Made by a program: the position numbers and the translations under genes. Under the pieces are notes generated by a model. That model saw only the letters and a program-made list of their open reading frames with translations. It was not told where the DNA came from and searched no databases. 64,000 nt of DNA, taken from Thalassia testudinum. Its lineage: Eukaryota > Streptophyta > Magnoliopsida > Alismatales > Hydrocharitaceae. Positions 33,665-44,640 of the stretch are shown here, in pieces. How positions within the stretch are numbered: position 1 is the stretch's first letter; each line of letters starts with the position of its first letter. The stretch spans positions 127,666,001 through 127,730,000 of the forward strand of contig JAZHRO010000036.1 of assembly GCA_037157565.1 (NCBI GenBank). The letters run 5' to 3'.

Positions 33665-36600
33665 ACGCTGAGCACTGGAGGACGAGCAGGAGGCCGCGGT
33701 TCCCAGGCGCATGGGGGAGGACAACAGTCGCGGGGAGGGTACCGACCAGTAGCTACCCGTCCGACGCAGAGTGTGGCTACTTCGTCTGCACCTAGGGCTG
33801 AGGGGTGTATCAACGCCCTGACACACAGAGACGCCAGAGCTTCAGGTTCAGTGGTGGCAGGTATGGTTACAGTTTTCGGCAGACTAGTTTACACACTTTT
33901 TGATTCCGGCGCCATGCACTCGTTTGTCGCTGCCAGTTTTGCTGTTAGTTTGGGGCAGGACTGTGTGTTGTTAGAGGATCTGTTTGTGATCAGAGGTCCG
34001 GGTGGTCAGCTGTTTGTAGCTGTGGAGGTTTACACCGGTTGTGAGGTCAGTGTTGGGGGACACAGCCTCCCCGCTGATCTGATTGTGATACAGATGGAGG
34101 ACTTTGGCGTGATTCTGGGGATGGACTCGCTGTCCGCTTACCACGCCTTGGTGGACTGTTTTGAGAGGAAGATCATCTTCTCCATACTAGAGTTGCCTTC
34201 TTTTGAGTTTCACGGACAGCCAGTGGATGGAGGCTTCAGGTGCATTTCTGCACTTCGGGCAGCGAGACTTTTGGGCTAGGGGTGTGAGGGCTTTTTGGCT
34301 TGTGTAGTGGCGGAGCCCAGCCCTGTGGCAGACTTTCAGAGTATCCCGGTGGTCAGAGAGTACCCCGACGTGTTCCCATATGAGTTGCCAGGACTACCGC
34401 CCGAGAGTGAGATCGAGTTTGAGATCTCACTGGTACCGGGGACTAGCCCCATTTCTACAGCACCTTACAGGATGGCACCCCTTGAGCTGTGAGAGCTCAA
34501 GACCCAGTTGCAGGACCTTCTGGAGAAGGGCTTTGTGAGGCCCAGTGCGTCTCCGTGGGGAGCCCCGGTATTGTTTGTGAAGAAAGATGGTACTCTACAC
34601 CTTTGTGTGGACTACAGATAGCTAAATAGGGTTACCATCAAGAACAGATATCTGTTGCCGAGGATTAACGACTTGTTTGACCAGTTGCGAGGTGCCACGG
34701 TATTCTCCAAGATAGACTTGAGGTCTGGTTACCACCAGTTGAGGATCAAAGAGACAGACGTCTCCAAGACAGCTTTCCACACCCGGTATGGACACTACGA
34801 GTTTTTGGTCATGCCGTTTGGGATGACCAACGCCTCCGCTGCCTTCATGGATTTGATGAACCGGGTGTTCAGACCGTATCTAGATCAGTTCATGGTGGTA
34901 TTCATTGATGATGTGCTCATCTACTCTCAGGATCAAGCGCAGCACGGACAGCACTTGTAGATGGTTTTAGACACACTGAGACGACGTAGGCTGTACGCCA
35001 AATACAGCAAGTGCGAGTTCTGGTTGAGGGAGGTGACCTTCTTGGGTCATGTGATCTCCGGGGATGGCTTGGCTATAGACCCAGCCAAGGTTGAGGCAGT
35101 GCTCAGGTGGGAGAGACCGCGTACAGTGACAGAGATCCGCAGTTTCTTGGGACTGGCAGGCTACTACAGGCGGTTTAGCAGGGGTTTCAGGCAGATTGCA
35201 CGTCCTATGACACAGCTGACCCGAAGAGATGTGCCCTTTTCTTGGATAGACGCTTGTGAGGCGTGTTTTCAGGAGCTGAAGGAGAGGCTGACTTCGGCTC
35301 CCGTGCTTGCCATCCCAGACAGCAGTGGTGGGTTCGTTGTGTACACGGACGCCTCTTTGCAGGGGTTAGGGGGTGTGCTCATGCAGAGGGGTCACGTTGT
35401 CGCTTATGCTTCGCGGCAACTGAAGCCCCATGAGCATAGCTACCCTACCCACGACCTGGAGCTAGCAGCTGTCGTCTTTGCACTGAACACTTGGAGGCAC
35501 TACCTGTACGGTGAGACTTTTGAGATTTTCACTGATCATAAGAGCCTTAGATACTTGTTTAGTCAGAAGGAGCTCAACATGAGACAGAGACATTGGTTAG
35601 AGCTCCTGAAGGACTATGACTGCAACATTTCCTACCATCCGGGGAAGGCAACGTGGTGGCTGACGCCTTAAGCCAAAAGGTGCCCACCCACTTGGCCAGT
35701 TTACAGGCACAGAGTTGGAGACTCACGGAGGAGATGGGTAGTTGGCGACCCCTAGAGTTATTGGGGCACTGTGGGGCAGTGACTGTGACCCAACAGACGA
35801 TGCCAAAGCTGATAGACCGTATCATCACAGGACAGATGGCCGATCCATACCTGCAGTTGTTGAGTGACAGAGTACTGTCAGGGGACCCTGGAGACTTCTC
35901 CTTTACAGATGAGGTGCTGCACATGAGGGGACATTTGTGCGTTCCCAGGGACGAGGAGCTGTTGAGAGAGCTCCTGACTGAGGCACACGGTTCCAAGTTC
36001 ACCATATATCCTGGGAACACAAAGATGTATCATGATTTGAGACGTGACTTTTGGTGGAAGGGAATGAAGCAGGATGTAGGTGAATTCGTGCAGCAATATT
36101 TAGTGTGCCAGCAGGTGAAGAATGAGTATCAGAGGCCTGTAGGGCCATTGCAGCCACTTCCAGTGCCAGAGTGGAAGTGGGAGAGCATCACCATGGACTT
36201 GGTGGTGGACTTGCCCGTTACCCAGCGAGGACACGACGCAGTCTGGGTGATCGTAGACAGATTGACGAAGTCGGCACATTTCTTGCCGATCCGAGTTACT
36301 TTGGGGCCAACACAGTTGGCAGAGAGGTATATCCGCGACATGGTATGTCTGCATGGAGTTCCGCGGGAGATTGTATCCGATCGGGATACCCGCTTTACAT
36401 CCCAATTTTGGGCTGAGTTTAAGCAGGCCTTGGGGACACGGTTGAGGTTCAATACAGCATACCACCCCCAGACGGACGGACAGTCAGAGCACACGATATA
36501 GACACTTGACGACCTTTTGCGTGCTTGTGTACTGAACTGGAGGGGCTCTTGGGAGGAGCACTTGCCCCTGGCGAAGTTTGCATATAATAACAGCTATCAC

Positions 36601-36915
36601 TTGAGCACCAGCATGGCACCCTACGAGGCTCTGTACGGATGGAGGTGTACTGTACCCTTGAGTTGGGTTGAGGTGGGGACCAAGTGGGAGGTTGGTCCCA
36701 AGCTGATCCAGTAGAGTCAAGAGGTGATCGAGCAGATTCACAGGCGACTCTGCACTGTCAAGAGGAGGCAGAAGAGCTATGCAGATCAAAAACGCAGAGA
36801 GGTGCAGGGCCTGCAGTGGTTTGGGGTGAGAGGGAAGCTCGCGCCGAGGTTTGTGGGACCCTTTGAGGTCCTGGAGAGGGTTGGACCCGTTCCTTACAGG
36901 CTTACCCTTCCTCCC
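33656..36915 (+). pseudogene. Tekay pol (protease, RT, RNase H, integrase), broken and interrupted
   Basis: Protease with LFDSGAMHSFVA (33,656-34,279); reverse transcriptase from 34,295 with FIDDVLIYS near 34,905; RNase H with [13 protein letters not shown] near 35,340; integrase (35,653-36,501 on) with ITMDLVVDLP, SDRDTRF and DGQSE catalytic regions. Stops occur at 34,277, 34,490, 34,619, 34,958, 36,499 and 36,712; a frameshift lies near 35,650. The frame is cut at YRLTLPP by the younger element and continues at 47,325. Confidence 0.9.
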
Positions 36916-39611
36916 TGTAACGACCCGGTTCCCGAGTCCCTACGAGACACGAGAACTGGACCGACTCGACTAATCCCAAGACCCAGTCGTCCAATGAGGA
37001 AGTAACCAAAAGACAGTAAAATAAACCACATTCAGCATGAATATAACTAACAGTAAGAAAGTACAGCAGTAAGGAAAGAAACTACTACAGTAGGTACCAC
37101 CACAACAGTAAAGCAACATTTATCATATAACAAAAACTGCAGGTAAAGAAGGTACAGCGGAAACAACACTACTCACTAGAACAGAAACAAAAAGAAGGTA
37201 CAAAGCTGTGGTAACTCTACTGGACCCTACTCGGCCCAGCGTCCTCTGCAGCCGCCGACCCTGGCTGCTCAACACCTGGTCCTGAAAAAGGTAACGAGTG
37301 TAACACGTCAGCAAAACGCTGAGTAGAGTGGCAAACTAACTAAAGGCAACAGTAGAGTGTACAGTAGCTGTTATGTTCTATTACTTCCTTTATTTACATC
37401 TTTCAATTTTTCTCACTATTTCATTTACTTCTCAGATCCTTTACTTGATCTCGGATGTCCTCGTGGGACGATCTTGATTGCAGTCTTTTCCAAAAGTAGA
37501 AGTAGCACGTGGCGCTCCCCTGGCCGGGAGAGTCCCCCGTGGTGATCCTACCCTCAGTCAACCACCCCAAGGTCACTGACAGACGTAACGGTGACTACGG
37601 CACGCGCGATAAACGCACAGGTAGCTAGCCCGTACTGGCACGCGGTCAGTCGTTTCCGTTAACGGGTGCGCCCAAAGCACAGCACGGAACCAGGGCAGAG
37701 CCCTCTCAGTAACAGGGGTCCAACCCCTCCACAGTAACCAAACCGGGGCCTTGCCCCTCCACAGTCCGCGCACCCTCGCCTGACTACCCTGGTTTGCCCT
37801 AGTGGGCCTAACAAGTCGGTGAAGGAGGCTAGCAGAACCCCGGGGCCCGTGGGGTAGCTAGTACTCTCCTAACACTACTAGCTCTCCTCGGTACTACGTA
37901 CACGAGGGCCAACAAGTCGGTACAGAGCGGCCAAGCCTAACCCCGGGTCCCTGGGGCGGCTGGCCCCACTCTGCACTAAAACAGGTACAGGTACTTCCCT
38001 TGGTACTGCGTACCCAAGAGACAGTACAAACTACATCTCAGTTCCATTCCTTTTTCTTTCCAGAAGTTCCACTCCTAATTTCCCGTAGGGTTCCAGCTCT
38101 TTATTTCAGAACATCATATGTTTCACTTTCCAGATTCACGTTCTCAATTTCCATGATCTCAAACATGTTTCTTTGTTCATAACAGGCAGCTGTTAATTAA
38201 TTTCACAGGCAGCTTATATATTCCTTTCCATTTTTCCAAGACTGCAGTAATATACATTCCACTAGTTTTTCCATCCTAGGATTCATGCCATATCCTAGGA
38301 TCTATCATACAATCTAGTTTTCCGGCCCTAGGATTCATGCAACACCTAGGAGCTATCATTCCATATATTTCTCATTCCTAGGATTCATGCAATGCCCTAG
38401 GTTCTAGTTATGGTTCCATACTTTAACAGATTTTATTAATACTTAAAACCACTCTACCAGGTACAACGGGAGTAATGGGGGCGTGATCGGGAATCCCGCG
38501 CGCCACCGCGACTCTCAAGACTGCAACTGAACGGGATCCTGTCACAAGGATCAAACACAAGGAGTGTCTCAAAACAGTGTATAGCTACTGTAGGCGGGTA
38601 GAGGAATAAATTCTGAAACGAACGCAACTCGAATCGCGGAAAACGGAGCCCAAACGGGCCCTAAACGGGTCGAGAAAGACAATACTGTGCAAAATCAGAC
38701 GTCTGGAACTCCTTCCAGACGTCTTAAACGGTGGATCAGAGAATTACCTGTTCGGCTTGGTTCCCCGGACGTCCAGAAGTCTGTGGGGACGTCTCTCTTA
38801 GATCCCAGACGTCCGATGGTCACTACGGACGTCTGGAGGTCACTCCCGCCGTCTGGTACAACTTCCAGACGTCTGATTCGCAAAGGATGACGAATGAGAA
38901 CACCTGCGCACAGCCAACCCCCCTCCCTCAGTACGGTCAGTCGACAAAAGAAGAAGAAAGCGGAAACTCACCTTTCAGACGTCTGTATGATCTCACAGAC
39001 GTCGACCTTGCCGTCTGGATATCAATACAGACGTCTGATTCTGGAAATTTTTCCAGAATCAGAACCTTGCTCGGCCTCCGCTCGCGACGCCGCCCGCGTC
39101 GCACCTCGCGCGTCCGCTGCTCCGCCCGCAGCAGGTCCCTCTCCGCGACGCTCTGCGCCCCCTGCGCCCTCCGCCGGCCGGCCAAGCCGCTCCCGGCGAG
39201 CTCGCCCTCACGGCAGAGCCCCGCCCTCGCACGCCGCAGCTCCTCCGCGCCTACTGCGGCTGCCGCTGCCGCTGCGCCCTCGCGTCCGCTCGCTCTCGCG
39301 CACAGGCAGGAGAGAAGGAGGAAGATGGTGGAGACGGGAGGGGAGGCGCGCCCCCCCCCTTTTAACGCCGCGCGGAGAGGAGAGAGAGGCGGTCGCAGTC
39401 GCCTGCAGCCGCAGAGAAAGATGCAGGATTGCAGGTCTGCGCGCACAGGCGCGTAGACGAATATCCCGTGCGAGCATAACTGTTCGCCAGACGTCTGTAA
39501 ACTATCCCGGACGTCTGGTCAGACGTCTGGATGTGATCCCAGACGTCTTTACAGACGTCTGGGCCACCTCCCAGACGTCTTAAAAGACGTCTGGGGCACG
39601 CGCTCGTTACA
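36916..39611 (-). repeat. 3' LTR of the young Tekay element
   Basis: 2,696 bp. Seven exact CAGACGTCTG sites lie at 38,696, 38,866, 38,976, 39,028, 39,488, 39,520 and 39,552, plus about ten one-mismatch copies. A TATA-like TTAAAA (minus) lies at 39,360-39,365 beside a C/G-rich block at 39,060-39,360 whose long open frames on both strands I do not take as genes. Confidence 0.95.
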
Positions 39612-39629
39612 ATATAACAAACTCAAAGG

Positions 39630-39649
39630 AAGTTTCGTCCCCGAAACTT
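39630..39649 (-). other. Conserved hairpin before the 3' LTR (Tekay)
   Basis: AAGTTTCG and CGAAACTT arms around a four-base loop, just after the pol stop and 18 bases from the 3' LTR. It is present at the equivalent place in the decayed copy (47,680-47,699) and the truncated copy (57,084-57,103). This region should hold the polypurine tract that primes plus-strand DNA, but a classical purine run is not obvious. Confidence 0.6.
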
Positions 39650-39697
39650 GCGCCAACTAGGGTGCGGGAAGAAGGTGTCCAAATAACCATAACAAAC

Positions 39698-42600
39698 TCA
39701 AAGAGGACCGAAGCCGGTCCGAAAAGACGTACCCGCGAAAAGCTCCGGGTACCGCTCCCGCATTGCCGCCTCAGGCTCCCAGGTAGCCTCCTCGTACCGC
39801 TGGCTCCTCCACAAAACCTTTGCCAGGGGTACTTGCTTTCGTCTCAACCAGCGGACGGCTCGGTCTAGGATCTGCACTGGCCGCTCGGGGTAGGTCAGGT
39901 CGTCGCTCACCTCGACGCTCTCGTGACTCAGTACGTGGCTGGGATCGGCTACGTACTTCCTGAGGTTGGACACGTGGAACACGTCGTGCACACCAGAAAG
40001 ATGCGGGGGAAGGGCAAGTCTGTAAGCAACGGGTCCAACCCGCTCCAAGACCTCAAAGGGCCCTACGAACCTCGGCGCGAGCTTCCCTCTCACCCCAAAC
40101 CGCTGTAAGCCCTTCATGGGCGAAACACGAAGAAAGACGTGGTCCCCGACCTCGAACTGCACCTCTCTGCGTCTGCGATCTACGTAGCTCTTCTGTCTGC
40201 TCCTGACAGTGCGGAGTCGTCTGTGGATCTGCTCAACTACCTCCTGACTCTGCCGGATCAACCTGGGGCCAACCTCCCACTTGGTCCCCACCTCAACCCA
40301 ACTCAAGGGTGCCGTGCATTTCCGTCCGTACAGAGCCTCGTAGGGAGCCATGCCGATGCTCGAGTGATAACTGTTGTTGTATGCAAACTCTGCCAGGGGT
40401 AGGTGCTCCTCCCAAGAGCCCCTCCAGTCTAGTACACAGGCACGCAAAAGATCCTCAAGTGTCTGTATCGTGCGTTCCGACTGTCCGTCCGTCTGGGGGT
40501 GGTAAGCCGTGCTAAACCTCAACCTCGTCCCCAAAGCCTGCTGAAACTCAGCCCAAAACTGGGACGTAAAGAGGGTATCCCGGTCGGATACGATCTCCCG
40601 CGGAACTCCGTGTAGTCGCACCACATCACGGATATACCTCTCTGCCAACTGTGCTGGTCCCAAAGTGACTCGGATCGGCAAGAATCGTGCCGTCTTCGTC
40701 AATCTATCCACTATTACCCAGACTGCGTCGTGTCCTCGCTGGGTAACAGGTAAGCCCACCACCAAGTCCATGGTGATGCTTTCCCACTTCCACTCTGGCA
40801 CTGGAAGCGGCTGAAGCGGCCCTGCAGGCCTCTGATGCTCGGCTTTCACCTGCTGGCACACTAAGCACTGCTGCACGAACTCACCCACATCCCGCTTCAT
40901 CCCTCTCCACCAGAACTCGCGTCTCAAGTCATGGTACATTTTCGTGTTTCCAGGATGTATGGTGAATCTGGAACCGTGTGCCTCAGTCAGGAGCTCTCTC
41001 AACAGCTCCTCGTCTCTGGGGACGCACAGCCGTCCCCTCAAGCGTAACACCTGGTCTGTGAAAGAGAAGTCCCCTGGGTCCCCTGACAGTACTCTGTCGC
41101 GCAAAGACTGCAAGTACGGATCGGCCATCTGTCCCGTGATGATGCGGTCTATCAACTCTGGTCTGGTCTGCCGTGTCACCGTCACTGCCCCACAGTACCC
41201 TCGTAACTCTAGAGGTCGCCAACTGCCCACCTCCTCCAAAAGGCTCCAACTCTGTAACTGTAGACTGGCCAAGCGTGCGGGCGCCTTACGGCTCAAGGCG
41301 TCAGCCACCACATTGGCCTTTCCCGGGTGGTAGGAGATGCTGCAGTCGTAGTCCTTCAGGAGTTCCAACCAACGTCTCTGTCTCATGTTGAGCTCCTTCT
41401 GGTCAAAAAGATATCTGAGGCTCTTGTGATCTGTAAAAATCTCGAAGGTCTCACCGTACAAGTAGTGCCTCCATGTCTTCAGCGCGAAGACAACAGCTGC
41501 CAACTCTAGATCGTGGGTAGGGTAGGTATGCTCATGGGGCTTCAGTTGCCGCGAAGCGTAAGCGACCACGTGACCCCTCTGCATGAGCACACCTCCTAAC
41601 CCCTGCAAGGAAGCGTCCGTGTACACAACGAACCCGCCACTACTGTCAGGGATGGTGAGCACGGGAGCCGAGGTCAACCTCTCCTTCAGCTCCAGAAAAC
41701 ACGCCTCACAGGCGTCTGTCCAAGCGAAAGGCACATCCTTCCGAGTCAACTGTGTCATAGGACGTGCAATCTGCGAAAACCCTCTGATGAACCGTCTGTA
41801 GTAACCTGCCAGTCCCAGGAAACTGCGAATCTCAGTGACTGAACGCGGTCTCTCCCACCTGAGCACTGCCTCGACCTTGGCGGGATCCACCGCCAGGCCG
41901 TCTCCAGAGATCACATGACCCAAAAAGGTCACCTCCCTCAACCAGAACTCGCACTTGCTGTATTTGGCGTACAGCCTGCGTCGTCTCAGAGTGTCCAGAA
42001 CCATCCGCAAGTGCTGTCCGTGCTGCGTCCGATCTCTAGAATAGATGAGTACATCATCTATGAAAACCACCACAAACTGGTCCAAGTACGGTCTGAACAC
42101 CCGGTTCATCAGGTCCATGAAAGCAGCGGGGGCATTGGTCAGCCCAAACGGCATGACCAAAAACTCGTAGTGTCCGTACCGGGTGCGGAAAGCTGTCTTG
42201 GAGACGTCGGTCTCCCTGATCCTCAACTGGTGGTATCCAGACCTCAAGTCGATCTTGGAAAACACCGTGGCACCCCGCAACTGGTCAAACAAATCGTCAA
42301 TCCTCGGCAGCGGATATCTGTTCTTGATGGTGACCCTATTCAGCTGTCGGTAATCCACACAAAGGCTTAGGGTCCCATCCTTCTTCTTCACAAACAGTAC
42401 CGGGGCTCCCCAGGGAGACGCACTGGGCCTCACGAAACCCTTCTCCAAAAGGTCCTGCAACTGAGACTTGAGCTCTCGCAGCTCAAGCGGTGCCATCCTG
42501 TATGGCGCGGTGGAGATGGGGCTGGTCCCTGGTACTAGTGAGATCTCAAACTCGATCTCACGCTCGGGCGGTAGTCCTGGTAACTCGTCTGGAAACACGT

Positions 42601-43297
42601 CGGGGTACTCTCTGACCACCGGGATGCTCTGGAAGTCTGCCACGGGGCTGTGCTCTGCCACCACACAAGCTAAGAAGCCCTCACACCCCTGGCTCAAAAG
42701 TCTCGCCGCCCGAAGTGCCGAAATGCACCTGAAACCTCTGTCCACTGGCTGCCCGTGAAACTCGAAGGAAGGCAACTCCGGAATGGAGAAGACAATCTTC
42801 CTCTCAAAGCAGTCTACCAAGGCGTGGTAAGCGGACAGCCAATCCATCCCCAGGATCACCCCAAAGTCCTCCATCTGTATCATAATCAGGTCAGCTGGCA
42901 GGCTGTGTCCCCCGATGCTGACCCCGCAACCCGTGTACACCTCCTCAGCTACAAACAGCTGACCACTCGGACCTCTGATTACGAACGGGTTCTCTAACAA
43001 TGTATAATCCTGGTCCAAACTAACTGCGAAACTGTCTGCGACAAACGAGTGCGTAGCGCCGGAATCGAAAAGCGTGTAAACGAGTCTGCCAGAAATTGAA
43101 ACCATACCTGCTACCACGGATCCCGAAGCTCTGGCGTCCCTGTGTGTTAGGGCGTTGATACGCCCCTCAGCTCTAGGTGCGGACGAAGCAGCCACACTCT
43201 GCGTCGGACGGGTAGGTGCTGGCCGGTACCCTCCTCGCGACTGCGGTCCTCCTCCTCGCGCCTGGAAACCGCGGCCTCCTGCGCGCCCTCCAGTGCT
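39698..43297 (-). CDS. Tekay protease-RT-RNase H-integrase-chromodomain polyprotein (young copy)
   Basis: An uninterrupted frame of 1,199 codons from the TAG at 43,298 to a TGA at 39,698. Counting from the methionine at 43,195: aspartic protease LFDSG at residue 44; reverse transcriptase with FVVVFIDD at 375-381; RNase H with TDAS at 526-529; integrase zinc ligands H740, H747, C777, C780 and catalytic D810, D871, E907; a C-terminal chromodomain-like segment around 1,105-1,150 ([19 protein letters not shown] followed by EEATWEP). The chromodomain places it in Tekay/Del-type chromoviruses, which tend to insert in heterochromatin. It is in the same frame as gag, so a single gag-pol product needs readthrough of the UAG. 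All catalytic residues are intact. Confidence 0.93.
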   Translation of the reverse strand, partial: STGGRAGGRGFQARGGGPQSRGGYRPAPTRPTQSVAASSAPRAEGRINALTHRDARASGSVVAGMVSISGRLVYTLFDSGATHSFVADSFAVSLDQDYTLLENPFVIRGPSGQLFVAEEVYTGCGVSIGGHSLPADLIMIQMEDFGVILGMDWLSAYHALVDCFERKIVFSIPELPSFEFHGQPVDRGFRCISALRAARLLSQGCEGFLACVVAEHSPVADFQSIPVVREYPDVFPDELPGLPPEREIEFEISLVPGTSPISTAPYRMAPLELRELKSQLQDLLEKGFVRPSASPWGAPVLFVKKKDGTLSLCVDYRQLNRVTIKNRYPLPRIDDLFDQLRGATVFSKIDLRSGYHQLRIRETDVSKTAFRTRYGHYEFLVMPFGLTNAPAAFMDLMNRVFRPYLDQFVVVFIDDVLIYSRDRTQHGQHLRMVLDTLRRRRLYAKYSKCEFWLREVTFLGHVISGDGLAVDPAKVEAVLRWERPRSVTEIRSFLGLAGYYRRFIRGFSQIARPMTQLTRKDVPFAWTDACEACFLELKERLTSAPVLTIPDSSGGFVVYTDASLQGLGGVLMQRGHVVAYASRQLKPHEHTYPTHDLELAAVVFALKTWRHYLYGETFEIFTDHKSLRYLFDQKELNMRQRRWLELLKDYDCSISYHPGKANVVADALSRKAPARLASLQLQSWSLLEEVGSWRPLELRGYCGAVTVTRQTRPELIDRIITGQMADPYLQSLRDRVLSGDPGDFSFTDQVLRLRGRLCVPRDEELLRELLTEAHGSRFTIHPGNTKMYHDLRREFWWRGMKRDVGEFVQQCLVCQQVKAEHQRPAGPLQPLPVPEWKWESITMDLVVGLPVTQRGHDAVWVIVDRLTKTARFLPIRVTLGPAQLAERYIRDVVRLHGVPREIVSDRDTLFTSQFWAEFQQALGTRLRFSTAYHPQTDGQSERTIQTLEDLLRACVLDWRGSWEEHLPLAEFAYNNSYHSSIGMAPYEALYGRKCTAPLSWVEVGTKWEVGPRLIRQSQEVVEQIHRRLRTVRSRQKSYVDRRRREVQFEVGDHVFLRVSPMKGLQRFGVRGKLAPRFVGPFEVLERVGPVAYRLALPPHLSGVHDVFHVSNLRKYVADPSHVLSHESVEVSDDLTYPERPVQILDRAVRWLRRKQVPLAKVLWRSQRYEEATWEPEAAMRERYPELFAGTSFRTGFGPL

Positions 43298-44461
43298 CTA
43301 CGCGGGAAGTATCTGCTGACCTCCTGCCCTAGATGGCCAGTCCCTCCTGACGTGGCCCGGCTGGCCACACTGGTAGCAGAGGGGAACCCGACTCCCGCCC
43401 TCAGTGAGTCCCTGCTGTCGGCTAGGCGGGGGTCCGGTGCTGGCGACTGGCCCCTGTCGAGGGCCCCCAAAGGCCACTGATGGCCCTGCACAACGTGACG
43501 GCTCTCCTGCGGACGCCACGTGTCTCCGCTCTCGCCGGCCCTGTGAGAAGTCTGGCTGAAAGGGCCTCTTCCGCCCGCCGTCGGTCTCTTGCGCGGACGG
43601 GTTGGTCTCCTCGTAAGTCATGGCTGCCTCTACCACCCTCGAAAACGTCGGCAGCTTCAGGGGTTTGACATACCCCCGGATCGCAGGCCGGAGCCCCTCG
43701 GTGAACCTCCAAAGGCGCTCCTCCTCAGTGGCTACCGCTGTCGCTGCAAAGCGGGACAGCTCCAAGAAACGCGTGCGGTACGCGCTCACGGTCATCGTCC
43801 CTTGGCGGAGAGTGTGGAACTCCCGCCTCCTCTGGTCCTGCCACGTCTGGGGAAAGTACTGCTCGCAGAAGAGGGTGACGAACTGGTCCCACGTCGGCTC
43901 GTCCCTCTCCTGTCCCCGGACCGCCCTCCACCACCGGTGTGCCACACTCTCCAGCTGGTACGTGGCAAAGGCCACGCGGCACTCCACCGGGGGGCGAAGG
44001 GTGTCGAAGATCTTCTCCAGCTGCTCAAGCCAGTCCTCTGCCTCGGTCGGGTCCTCATCCCCCTTGAAGGAGGGGGGCTTCAGCTTCCGGAACTGTCCGA
44101 AAAGCTCGAAGTGGTGCTGTAGGGGAGGTGCTGGTGCACCTCCAGGCGAAGGTGCCTCGTGTACAGAAGTGTCGGAGGAAGGTGGGGGCGGCAGGGGCCC
44201 ATCCCCTCCCTCGTGTCCAGCGCCGCGTCCGTCGCGTGGTCCCACAGAGGACTCCCCCTCTGCAACCCCAGGAGGAGGTGCTCGGGGCGGTGGGTGGAGC
44301 TCCTCTCGTACAATATCCCGTATCAGTCTGGCGAGGTCCTGGGCCTGGATGCCAGGGAGTGGTGGCTGGTCCACCGAGACGTCAACGACAGCACGTCCAC
44401 CTCGCCGACCTCGCCCTCGGCCGCGCCCGCGGCCAGTCTCGCCAGTCCCACGACGAGGCAT
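43298..44461 (-). CDS. Tekay gag (young copy)
   Basis: 387 codons from ATG at 44,461, chosen because MPRRG starts the conserved N-terminus in both copies, to TAG at 43,298. A basic arginine/glycine N-terminus is followed by a proline-rich linker, a capsid-like central domain (CRVAFATYQLESVAHRWW, CEQYFPQTWQDQRRREF, LPTFSRVVEAAMTYEE) and a CCHC zinc knuckle. The knuckle reads CYQCGQPGHVRRDW: the last cysteine ligand is tryptophan, whereas the decayed copy keeps cysteine. Gag packages the RNA into virus-like particles; the altered knuckle may weaken RNA binding. The UAG stop lies at the natural gag/protease boundary. Confidence 0.9.
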   Translation of the reverse strand: MPRRGTGETGRGRGRGRGRRGGRAVVDVSVDQPPLPGIQAQDLARLIRDIVREELHPPPRAPPPGVAEGESSVGPRDGRGAGHEGGDGPLPPPPSSDTSVHEAPSPGGAPAPPLQHHFELFGQFRKLKPPSFKGDEDPTEAEDWLEQLEKIFDTLRPPVECRVAFATYQLESVAHRWWRAVRGQERDEPTWDQFVTLFCEQYFPQTWQDQRRREFHTLRQGTMTVSAYRTRFLELSRFAATAVATEEERLWRFTEGLRPAIRGYVKPLKLPTFSRVVEAAMTYEETNPSAQETDGGRKRPFQPDFSQGRRERRHVASAGEPSRCAGPSVAFGGPRQGPVASTGPPPSRQQGLTEGGSRVPLCYQCGQPGHVRRDWPSRAGGQQILPA

Positions 44462-44625
44462 CTCCTGCAAGGAGACGCGAAACAAAACGGAAACGTCAAA
44501 ACAGACGGTACCTAACAACACTTCTAAGAGCTCATGTCAAGAGATATGTTGTGGTGGCTACTCAAGCTATAAACATGTGAATTGGTTATTTTCCAGTCAG
44601 TTGATTCACTTCTCGGGACGACCTT

Positions 44626-44637
44626 GCTCTGATACCA
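44626..44637 (-). promoter_or_regulatory. Primer-binding site, initiator tRNA-Met (young Tekay)
   Basis: TGGTATCAGAGC on the minus strand, three bases from the 5' LTR end, as in the decayed copy. Confidence 0.93.
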
Positions 44638-44640
44638 TCT

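Noticed and set aside
38731..39583. Long overlapping open frames of 169-241 codons on both strands in the GC-rich part of the Tekay LTR, repeated at 46,456-47,340
   Set aside because: They are arginine, alanine and proline-rich, exist on both strands and are absent from the decayed LTRs. Their conservation between the two sites only reflects recent LTR duplication.
38690..39611. Regularly repeated palindromes suggesting a CRISPR-like array
   Set aside because: Spacing is irregular, the spacers are not uniform and there are no cas genes; the context is a plant LTR.
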